Shown piece after piece: positions 54,929 through 64,000 of a DNA stretch of 64,000 bases. A program made the position numbers and the translations under genes. Within the stretch, counting starts at the first letter, position 1. Each line of letters starts with the position of its first letter. Source of the DNA: Symmetrospora coprosmae (Eukaryota > Basidiomycota > Cystobasidiomycetes > Symmetrosporaceae); assembly GCA_008802785.1 (NCBI GenBank), contig VUYT01000050.1:1-64000 (forward strand), in the 5' to 3' direction. The notes under the pieces are model-generated. The model saw only the letters and a list, made by a program, of their open reading frames with translations. It was not told the DNA's origin and ran no database searches.

Positions 54929-57900
54929 CTATTCTAGTACGGCTGATGGTACATCCATGCTCGAGCGCGTGCTCCCAAGTGACTCAACCAGACTAGCTGA
55001 CTCTGTTCGCGAGCTCGTCCGCCGGGAGCTCGCAAGCTTTCTCCGGACCTTCTGCGGCTGTTGCGCCACAGTCGAAGACGGCGAGACTGGCGGATCCTCC
55101 AGCGCCACGGACCGGATAGTGGTCGATGGCGACAGAGGGCCGTCGTGCTGACCGCTGGCGTCCTGGCTGACATTGGCTAGTGAGGACACACGCAGTTTCC
55201 GGAGACTATGGCGAGACAGCGAGACACCACCGGTCGGCGACATCGGCATGTCGTCCAAGGCCGAATACGCAGCAGAAGGCGATACTGGAGGCGGCGTCGG
55301 GATCCTCGGACCTTCGTTATGCGAATCGTCCTTATCCATCGTATCATCGTCGAGGATCTCTAGATCGTTCGACTCGCCACGATTGCGCAACACAGAGAAG
55401 GGCCTCGACTGAGAGTATCGGCCTGTATCAGCGCCCCCATCTTCTTTGGCGGCGAAGTAGCCACACTGGCATTATCCCATCCACTCACCTCGTTCGTCCG
55501 AGACCGCGTTTTGCCTTGCTCTGGGCTCTTTGGCCCTGGCGCTGCTGGCAGGCTCGCCATCTTCAGCTGCAATTGACTGAGCGGAATGTCATCGGAAGAT
55601 ATGCTTGTATTGCTGAAATCTCCCTGCTGTAAAAGCTGCGTATCTCGACCAGTCGCTTCCAGCGAACGCAATGGGTGGACTGGTGCTGAGGTAGAGGCCG
55701 ATGCAGACATCACGTCCTGCAGTCGAGCCGAAGTAGACGAAGTGGTGGGGAGGGAGCCCGCAAAGCTCGACGAACGAGGCTGCAACGTAACTTCGTAGCT
55801 TTCGCTCTTCGGAGTGGTGGACCCATTGGCTAAGCGAGCTCCGCTTCCTATTCTGTAGGTTCCCAGCGAGACGGACGCACCCCTGCCGTGAGCTGGACTA
55901 CCCGACGAGGGCAGGGGTCTGAAGCCTGCAGTAGGGGAAGGACTGCGCACGAAGCGCTGGACGGAAGGTGATTCTAGGTGCGAGGTCGAGCTGGATTGCG
56001 GCAGGCCCAAGCCTAGCGAGCTATGTTGTTGGTGAGCCTGCCAAGATGCCTTGCGGGCTGAGCCAGGCGTCCCATTCGGCACGAGTCCGCTGCTGGTGAT
56101 ACCGGCTGCTGCTACACCGTCGTGCAGCTGCGTGCTAGCCCTCCGGGCAGACCCGCTCAGGAGAAGCGGTTTCGGACCTGCCGAGCCCCGCCGTTCACCA
56201 ACAGACCCCGACGGAGCCGCACCCTCAGGAGTGAGCCAGCGCCCAGTGTTCGCCGTGGGTGGCGTGAATGGCGGATCCATGTTGGGACTAGGAGGACGAA
56301 TGGATGCTTTCGCTGCGCCTGCTGCGCCGGTGACGCGTGCTTCGACGTCGGACCGCAACTTGGTTATGGTCGGCTGAGCGGCCTCACGCCAACCCAGCGC
56401 AGCTATGTACGAATTGGTAGTGGCCTTGCTGAGTGCTGCGGCGGCGTCCGACTGGGAGAAGGTCGAAGCATACTTGTTGAAAAGTGTCGAAGCCGATGTA
56501 GGCATGGCTATAGGCGCAGTGCTGGTGCTGCTGCGCAGAGTGGCGGATGAATCTTGTCCTGTGGGTATCAGGGGAGGCGCCCGCTGCCTAGGCGAGAAGG
56601 CTGATGCCGGACCTTCGAGAATCGCCGGCGCAGTTGCTGCAGACAGGTCACTGACATCGTCAGGAAAGTCGTGTGACTGGCTCGTATCGCGCGTCTTCCA
56701 GAAGCGTTGCCGCAAGCCCTTTGCGGCGCTACTGCTGGCGACGCTGGCTAGCATGGACTTGGCGTTGGTCATGACCGCAGCTTGCGGGCCATTCCCGGTG
56801 TACGAATCAAGAAATCTGCCCTCGTTGTCGGCATCCTCGGTGCCCGGAACTGCAGGCGAGTTCGGCATTGACGAGTAGTGAGAGAACTCGAGGCCCGTCA
56901 AGGTGGCGGCAACGCGCTTCTCGCGGATGGAGAACGCGATGGCTAGCAGTGCATCGATGTCGTCGCAGAGGTAATTCTGAAGTGTACCGAGACATGCAGC
57001 GAACTGCGGGAGAGCAATCACACGTCTCAGCGTGGTAGAGGGTAATGATACGCAATGCCGACACTGCACTCACACTGCCGCTCAGGAGTTCGCCCCGCTT
57101 CATGAGTACCATAGCACAGCAGACGTCCAGGACGAAGTCTCTCGCCTGACTGGCGCTCCCATCCGCCTTGTCCCCCAAACTGCCATGACTCGCGCTATCT
57201 TTCCCTGCTAGCAGGGCGAAGAGGGAGTCCCAGATGCGGACGAGATCCGGTATCCGGAACTCCATTGCAAAGAGGCAGGTGATCCACCGGAGCGCATAGA
57301 AAGTGGGCTGGATCTCTTTCCTGCGGTGCAAATTGTGTGCAAGCTCGCCATCGAGCCAGTGAAGCTGACGGGCAAAACGCCTCAGGGTGGAGCCGAGCCC
57401 GGTGGTGCTGCCCTTGCCGCCTTCACTTGCATCGGACCGCGCCGAGGGTGAACTTTGGACGGATACTCGAAGGTGCCTGATAGGGGAGCTCTGCGGTGAC
57501 AAGCCGTTCAGCGAGACGTCCACGACGCTCTCGTTGAAGTGGCCATCCGAATCCTGGACATAGAAGTCGCCGAAGACGCCCATGAGCGTAGTGAAGGCCC
57601 AGAAGGTATCTGCCTCTGCGTACTGTGCCTGATTCGATGCCTCTGCCAGAGCGGACGACGGTCCAGTCGAGAAGACGTAATAAAGAGGCGCGACGAGCTC
57701 CGACATTCCTTGGACGTAATGCACAGGGTTGAGTGCCGCAAAGACGTACAGCAGGCGTATTAAGCACTCAAAATGCCGGTCGGACGTGCGTGGTGAATGT
57801 TCTGTTTGCTCCGCGTTACTCGCACCCAGGCTGTACCGCTCTTCTATCTCTTCTTGCCGGTGCGGATGCAAGCGGTTCAGCCTGTCGAAGAGGACCCTCC

Positions 57901-58467
57901 GCGCTGCATCCGGTATCGGTGATGTCGCCAGTCGGGATTGCGCGAAGAAGGCGTAAGAGGTCTGCGTGCGGCGGACGTCTTTGTCGATATCGTCTAGCCA
58001 AACGTCCTGCGGGGTCCTGCGGCGCGCTTCTGGCTGTTGGCAACAGGCGTACAGTACTTGAGTCAGACAGGTGGTGCTCAGGGACGGTACAGCCTTGGCA
58101 GCACACGTACGTCGATCGGTGCAGAGGCGGCAATTCGCTCGAGTAGTTCGCTTGCAAGCTCATTGTACTGCTTGCGGTGCCTGAGCTTGGACTCTTCCCG
58201 CGCGTGCCATCCCGACCCTGCACAGTCGCCCTTAGCAGCAGAGTCCAGTTGGACAATGCCCAGGAGATGGCGCCATGTCTCTGCGCGCAGATTGTCTGGT
58301 ATGCCACGAAGACAGGCGTGCTTGAGGGCATAGCTGTCGAGCCTGTCTGAGCGGAGCAGTGCCTCGAACTGGCTGTCTCTGATGACGGTAGACCGACAGG
58401 AACAGCTCCCATCAGCGAGGGTGGCTCTGAGTCCGCGATGACGAGACTCTACCCACCTAGTCTGCAT
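54929..58467 (-). CDS. TBC-domain Rab GTPase-activating protein (TBC1D13-like)
   Basis: TBC proteins stimulate GTP hydrolysis by Rab GTPases. Five exons (58467-58457, 58378-58111, 58006-57074, 57003-55489, 55408-54929) give 1068 aa. The TBC domain spans about residues 25-420: LKHACLRGIPDNLRAETWRH, DVWLDDIDKDVRRTQTSYAF with the conserved IxxDVxRT arginine finger, ALNPVHYVQGMSELVAPLYY with the catalytic glutamine (YVQGM), and IQPTFYALRWITCLFAMEFR. It contains an insertion of about 70 residues (Ser/Gly-rich) in the middle, as in TBC1D13 relatives. The last 550 residues are Ser/Thr/Pro-rich and disordered. The first coding exon is only 11 nt. The gene is divergent from CDC50, another membrane-traffic gene. 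Confidence 0.92.
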
Positions 58468-59003
58468 CTTCCTCTTCTACCTTGTCCGTTCGAGCTCTAG
58501 CTCAAGCGTCCGTCTGTGCATCTGCTGCTCGAGTGCGCGTACACGGATGAGCGCCAGACACTCGGACCCTTGACGGGAGCTTGTAATGTGGTGCAGGCAG
58601 GTTCCGAGCGGCAGGCAGGCAGCACCAGCAATCTGATTGATTGACTGACGTTCGATACTGGCTGCTTCTGGCGTGCTGAAGCTGAAAGAATGCTCGCTCC
58701 GTCCCCCTGAGCGCGACCAAGAGTGACGCGCTGCCTGCCTGCCTGCCCGTGCCCGTGCACGAGGCCGCCCGAGTCCCAGACCGAGCCGAGCAGGGACGTC
58801 GACGCCTCTCTATCTCTCCCCATCCCCGACGCTTCCATCAGGATCAACGCACAACAGCAGACAGGCAATAGCGACAGATATCTTATCGAGCACCGTTCTC
58901 GCTCGCCGCTTGTCCTCCCAGGCGCTTCGCGTCGCCGTCGAGAGAGCCAGCTTAGTCAAGGGCAGGGACAAACAGCAAGTACAGGAAAGGGAGAGCAGGA
59001 GCC
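58468..59003. other. Divergent promoter region, TBC GAP / CDC50
   Basis: 536 bp between divergent start codons. It contains GCCTGCCTGCC-type simple runs near 58730-58750. No gene recognised. Confidence 0.5.
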
Positions 59004-60504
59004 ATGTTCAGGAGACGCAAGGCAACGAATGCAGGGGAGAACGATGCAGAGGAGGTGGATGCCGAGATCCGCGAGAAGAAGAAGTGGAGCAGGCGGCCCG
59101 CCAACACGGCCTTCAAGCAGCAGCGACTCAAGGCCTGGCAGCCCATCTTGACGCCAAAGACGGTGGGTGGATCGCACCGGGAGCATCGTAGTTTCTCAAT
59201 GGTGGAGCTTGATCTGATCTCGCTCGTCCCAACGCCGGCCGACTCCAGGTCCTGCCCACGTTCTTCCTCATTGGCATCATCTTCGCCCCCATCGGAGGAG
59301 TCTTGCTATGGGCTTCGGGCCAGGTCAGCGAGTTCACGCTCGAGTACAGCAATTGCCAGTTCAGCGCGCCAAACGACACGTTCGCTGCAATGCCGTCCGA
59401 CACATACAACTATCACATCTCTGGCGACACCGAGACGCCTGTGGTGGCGCCCGCCTGGCAGTACGCGACCGACGAAGGCAACGCCGATGTCACGCGGAGG
59501 CGACGCTGCTCGGTCCAGTTCACAGTGCCAAAGACGCTGGACTCGAGCGTCTTCATGTACTACAAGATGTCCAACTTCTACCAGAACCACCGCCGCTACG
59601 TCAGAAGCTACAACTCGGACCAGTTCAAGGGGGATCCCAAAACGGCCGACGACCTGGATGGAACCGAGTGCGACCCGCTTTCTAAGCGCGATAACCTTCC
59701 TATCTATCCTTGCGGTCTCATTGCCAACTCGGTCTTCAATGGTCAGCCACAATCTCTCGCGAAAGTCCGGGTCTGAGAGTAGTAACCTGATCCTTCGCTC
59801 CCATCGCAGATACGTTCAGCCAGCCGACCCGCATCCAGGCTGCCGGCTCCACGGATGTCATCTCAGAGGTCTACGACATGACTGACAACGGCATCACATG
59901 GCCCGGCGAGTCGAGAAAGTACCAGAATACGCGGTATCAGCTCGGCCAGGCAGTGCCGCCGCCTTTCTGGCTCGAGCGATACCCGAACGGCTACACGGCA
60001 GAGAACCCTTTCCCGGATCTCAGTCAAGACGAGCACTTCCAGGTCTGGATGAGGACTGCTGGTTTGCCGACATTCCGCAAGCTTTACTTCCGCAACGATG
60101 CACAACCGATGCAGGCTGGTCGATATCAGATCGACATCTTCGAGAGTGAGCCTCCTTCTTTCGCGCGATGACTACGATCCTTGCTGAGGCTAGCCAATCC
60201 GTGCACCAGACTATCCCGTCGTCCCTTACGGTGGCACGAAATCGCTGGTATTCTCGACAGTATCGTTCATCGGCGGTCGCAACCCGTTCCTCGGCATTGC
60301 CTACATTGTTGTGGCAGGCATTTGTGTCGTTCTGGGCCTGCTTCTGACTCTTCGGCATCTCATCAAGCCAAGAAAGCTGGGTGATATGCGCTACCTGAGG
60401 TCAGTGGGCTTGCCTGCACCCGAGATTGGCGATGCTAGAGCTGAGTATGGCGTCCGTTGACATCTCAAATGTACAGCTGGAACCAACCGGAGAAGGCGAA
60501 GTAG
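59004..60504 (+). CDS. CDC50: P4-ATPase (lipid flippase) beta subunit, Cdc50/Lem3 family
   Basis: Cdc50 proteins chaperone P4-ATPases from the ER and are part of the active flippase that moves aminophospholipids to the cytosolic leaflet. Five exons (59004-59162, 59249-59741, 59810-60145, 60210-60399, 60477-60504) give 401 aa. Two membrane spans ([20 protein letters not shown] and [20 protein letters not shown]) flank a large lumenal domain with the conserved cysteines ([33 protein letters not shown]). Signatures [40 protein letters not shown] and [13 protein letters not shown] are present. The short cytosolic end [10 protein letters not shown] is completed by a 28-nt last exon. Confidence 0.96.
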
Positions 60505-60849
60505 ACTGCAGTCTGTCAGCGCACCTCGCACGCCGATGATGCCGCCGAGCTTTCTTTCGCGTGTCATGTGTACTTTTCGCCTCAGATGCCGCATGTCCAG
60601 AGTGTCTGTGTATGTAAGGACGATTTGACTGCATCGTGTTCTTGTGCCTGTGACCTTGACATGTCCTCAAGAGCTGCAGCGTCACATCGTTGCTGAGCTG
60701 CGCTGCCGGGTTCACATCCGCCGACGCCACCAAGCACGCCGCGTACCGAGGGCTGCCAGTAGTGACTGCTGCTTCCGTTCAGACCGACGGACAAATCGTC
60801 CACATCGCACTGAACACGACTTGATCACATACATCTCCGATCTGGAACC
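60505..60849. other. Intergenic, GCN20 promoter region
   Basis: 345 bp between two genes on the same strand. Nothing further recognised. Confidence 0.5.
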
Positions 60850-63607
60850 ATGGCTGCAGCGCTTGCCATTGTAACGGGCCTGCTGCCCACGCTCGACAGC
60901 GAAATCACGACGTACATCGACGGCTTCTTCAGCTCGGACGATGACGAGGACAGCGAGGAAGGGATCAGAGAGTTCATTCGCCCCTTGCTCGAAGGAGAGG
61001 GCATCGACGAAGAGGAGATTGAGGCTGCTATCGAGCAGCTGCAGGCGCTCCGGCCAAGCACTTCGAATCACGCAGCTGCTGCTAGCGGCCGTCGAGGTGT
61101 TTCTGCGGCGAAGCGGCTCGACAAGGCCATCGACATGAAGAGCAATACCGCAGTGTCTTTCGCTACGACAATGACGAGCGGGCCGGTCGACATCGAGTCC
61201 ACTACGAAGGGCCGCACGACCCAGGTAGACATCAAGAAGCTCGAGAAAGCAGAGGCAAAGATCAAGGCAAAGATGCAGAAGAGGAGCCGCAGGACTGTCG
61301 AGTTCGAAGGGTCCAAGCTTGTCGACGCTGCAAAGGTTCAGAGGGAGTACGAGGAGATGTACATGCAGGTCAACCCGCTCCAATCGCAGACCGCCAACAA
61401 GGGCAAATCCAAGGATATCCTCCTGGAAGCTGTCGACGTGTCCTTCGGGTCGAATAGGATTCTTGCCAATGCAAGGTATGTCTGACATCTTATACGTTAC
61501 CATTAAGCGGTACAGCACGCCGACTGACGTGCCCCATATGATGCGTTGCCAGTCTTACCTTGGCACACGGCAGAAGGTACGGTCTCATCGGCCGGAATGG
61601 TGTCGGAAAGTCCACTCTGCTGCGAGCCATGGCATTCCGAGAGGTTCCTATCCCCTCGCACATCTCAATTCTCATGGTCGAGCAGGAAGTCCTGGGTGAC
61701 GACACGGTTGCCCTCGACTCCGTCCTCAAGGCCGACGTCTGGAGAGACCGACTCACAGCCGAAGAGAAGGAGCTCAACGCGTTGCTGGCAAGTCTCGAAG
61801 CTACGACCGCAGAAGGCTCAGAGGACACTGCGGAAGTCCGCTCAGCGCGGCGGAAGAAGGAGGATGCTGTCAGCCGTCTCGGCGAGGTGCAGCAGCTTCT
61901 TGTCGAGATGGAAGCAGAAAGTGCTCCAGCCCGTGCGGCCGCCCTCCTTGCCGGTCTCGGCTTCTCCCATGATGACCAAAAGCGAGCCACAAAGACATTC
62001 TCCGGTGGTTGGAGGATGCGTCTCTCGTTGGCGAGAGCCCTGTTCTGCAAGCCCGACCTTCTCGTGGGTCTAGAGTCGCAGGACCAGGATTTGACATATG
62101 CCTGGGCCTTCGCCTTTTCGGTAGTCTCGCTTATTGACGATCTTGCCTTCCCGTTGTTATTCAGATGTTGGACGAGCCGTCGAACAACTTGGGTAAGTAC
62201 TGTCTTTCGTCCACTGGACCCACAATGTTAGCTGATAAAGTATGTGTGCTGTTGTGCAGATCTCAATGCCCTTGCCTGGTTGGAGGACTACCTCCAGACC
62301 TGGCCCAACACTCTTCTCGTTGTCTCGCACGACCGAGCGTTCCTCGACGCTGTGGCTACGGATATCGGTGCGTCCTTGCTGAGTTGGACAAGCGAGTGTA
62401 TGCTTGGCTTTCGGCTCACGCGCTCGCGTGCTGCCCTCTATCCAGTCTGGCAAGTCAATCAGAGCCTCAACTACTTCAAGGGCAACTTCTCACAGTTCCA
62501 TGCCACCAAGAGCGAGAGAACCAAGAACCAGAAGCGAGAGGTACGTGTCATGCTTGGTGCAATTGCTAGTAAGGACAGGACAGTTCTGACTTTGCCGATT
62601 GATCATCCTACAGTACGAATCACAGATGCAGTACCGCGCGCACTTGCAAGCCTTCATCGATCGGTGGCGCTACAACGCGAACCGGGCTGCGCAAGCGCAG
62701 AGTAAGATCAAGATCCTCGAGAAGCTGCCAGAGCTCGAAGCGCCAGAGGAAGAGGACAGCATGAAGTTCAAATTCGCCGAGGCAGACAAGCTGTCTCCAC
62801 CGATGCTCCAGCTCAGCAACGTTACATTCGGCTATTCGGCCGAGAGGACGGTGCTCAGGGATATCGATGTCAGCGTCGACTCGGATTCCAGGATTGGTAT
62901 CATCGGACCAAACGGGTGGGCAAATGCTGAGAGGACTGCTGTCACATGCAAGCTTGAGCTGACCAGCTATGCCTATTTGCAACGGTGCAGAGCCGGAAAG
63001 TCCACCCTACTCAAGCTTCTCATTGGAGAGCTGCAGCCGTCAGCCGGGCAGGTCAACAGGAATGGTCGACTCCGCATCGCCTACTTTGCTCAGCATCACC
63101 TGGATCAGCTGGACCTCACCTTATCGTCTGTCGCTTTCCTGGCCAGCCGCTTCCCAGGCAGGTCGGAGCAAGAGTACCGCCAGCATCTCGGCGCGTTTGG
63201 CATCACCGGCATGACGGGCTTGCAGACGCTGGGGACCTTGTCAGGAGGTCAAAAGAGTCGAGTCACCTTCGCCCTCCTGTCTCTGCAGCGTCCTCACATC
63301 CTGCTGCTGGACGAGCCGACCAACCATCTCGACGTGGAAGCCATGGACGCGCTCATGGAAGCACTGAAGGTCTGGTCCGGCGGCGTCATCTGCATCAGTC
63401 ACGACAGCACTTTCGTCAATGCTGTGTGCCAGCAGCTCTACGTCTGCGCAAATGGGACGCTGTCCAAGTGGAGGGGAGACGTCTCGGCGTACAAGGTGAG
63501 ACCGCTCCGACCTGCGTACTCCCATCAGACAAGGAACGTCGGCTGATTCTGTCACTTTGCTACCGCAGTCGCTCATTGTGGGCAATGCTAAGGACAAGCC
63601 AACGTGA
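60850..63607 (+). CDS. GCN20: ABCF ATPase Gcn20 (ABCF3 type)
   Basis: Gcn20 works with Gcn1 on ribosomes to activate the kinase Gcn2 during amino acid starvation. It is a soluble twin-ABC protein, not a transporter. Eight exons (60850-61475, 61553-62063, 62165-62192, 62260-62367, 62446-62540, 62614-62915, 62991-63495, 63569-63607) give 737 aa. The N-terminal Gcn1-binding region (about 200 residues) precedes ABC1 with Walker [10 protein letters not shown], signature SGGWRMRL and Walker [11 protein letters not shown]. The linker ([20 protein letters not shown]) is followed by ABC2 with [17 protein letters not shown] and [11 protein letters not shown]. The first ABC Walker B is encoded mainly by a 28-nt exon. 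The N-terminal region distinguishes it from Arb1 and New1/eEF3. Confidence 0.96.
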
Positions 63608-64000
63608 CGTTGGCACGTTGTGGGATGAACTGCATTCGCCCGCAGGCCCTCAGGGAGTCCGTCTCGGGTTTACGTGCTTGTACACGAGGCAAGACACAGT
63701 GTATGCTAGATACTGGAGCACTCAGCTGTCCTCATCTGCTGCCGTGAGAACATTGGCAATTTCGCCCGCTCGCTTGATCCGGTGCCTGCTGTTCCAGCGC
63801 CGGGCGAACAGGTTGCAGCCGGATGGACCGTGGAAAGCATTCAGATCCATTGCATCGAATCTGAAGCACGCCTGTATGTGCGTGTCCTGAGCCAAACATC
63901 CCATAGCTGCGGAGTGATGTAGTCCGATTCGGAGAAAGATGGTCGTTTGATTGGGCCGTTCTGCTCCGAGCGCGCAGGCCGGCTGGAGCTTGGGCAGGGC
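63608..64000. other. Window end, nothing recognised
   Basis: 393 bp after GCN20. Short frames on both strands without recognisable family. A neighbouring gene may begin beyond the edge. Confidence 0.5.

Overview
The window looks like a gene-dense chromosomal segment of a filamentous or yeast-like fungus, most probably a basidiomycete. The support is a GC-rich sequence, about 33 protein genes in 64 kb, intergenic gaps of 0.1-0.6 kb, and many short introns (mostly 50-80 bp) with GTGAGT, GTGCGT or GTAAGT donors and CAG or TAG acceptors. No prokaryotic features, CRISPR arrays, rRNA, tRNA or transposons were recognised. Placement below phylum is not possible by eye. Gene models were built by hand: each intron was accepted only if it kept the reading frame and rebuilt a known family. 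The exon lengths given for each model sum to a multiple of three, except for the damaged gene near 19 kb.

Layout. 0-3.7 kb: an 868-aa protein I do not recognise, and a doubtful small ORF. 3.7-8.6 kb: RLP24, a CaaX-tailed mini-ORF, a secreted double-psi barrel protein, NC2-beta and Sm-F. 8.9-16.6 kb: an HSF-type transcription factor, an orphan ORF and CLASP/STU1. 16.9-21.7 kb: a PMP3-type proteolipid with a long tail, an orphan-family gene with a damaged frame, and a miniature cytochrome b5. 22.2-30.4 kb: HAAO, proteasome alpha6, an orphan 7TM protein, a short-chain dehydrogenase and VPS60. 30.6-42.9 kb: an EDEM-type mannosidase with a PA domain, a two-domain p27/ZNRD2-like zinc protein, ribosomal protein eS1, proteasome alpha2, eIF6, TIM9 and an F-box protein. 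43.2-51.4 kb: an AAGAB/p34-like protein, CDC37, QPRT and a Ser/Thr-rich membrane protein. 51.6-63.6 kb: RRP3 helicase, a 2H phosphoesterase, a TBC RabGAP, CDC50 and GCN20.

The genes are mostly housekeeping. Several serve ribosome production and translation (RLP24, RRP3, eIF6, eS1, GCN20). Others serve proteolysis and folding (two proteasome alpha subunits, CDC37, EDEM, F-box), membrane traffic (VPS60, TBC, CDC50, AAGAB-like), or two consecutive steps of de novo NAD synthesis (HAAO then QPRT). They are not arranged as a recognisable functional cluster.

The most distinctive property of the window is its gene architecture. Coding exons as short as 5, 10, 11 and 13 nt are required by frame, the eS1 start codon is split by an intron, and cytochrome b5 has a GC-AG intron. 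The least explained items are the 868-aa protein, the damaged orphan-family gene, the CaaX mini-ORF, the PMP3 fusion-like tail, the 7TM orphan and the ORF 1 bp beyond CLASP.
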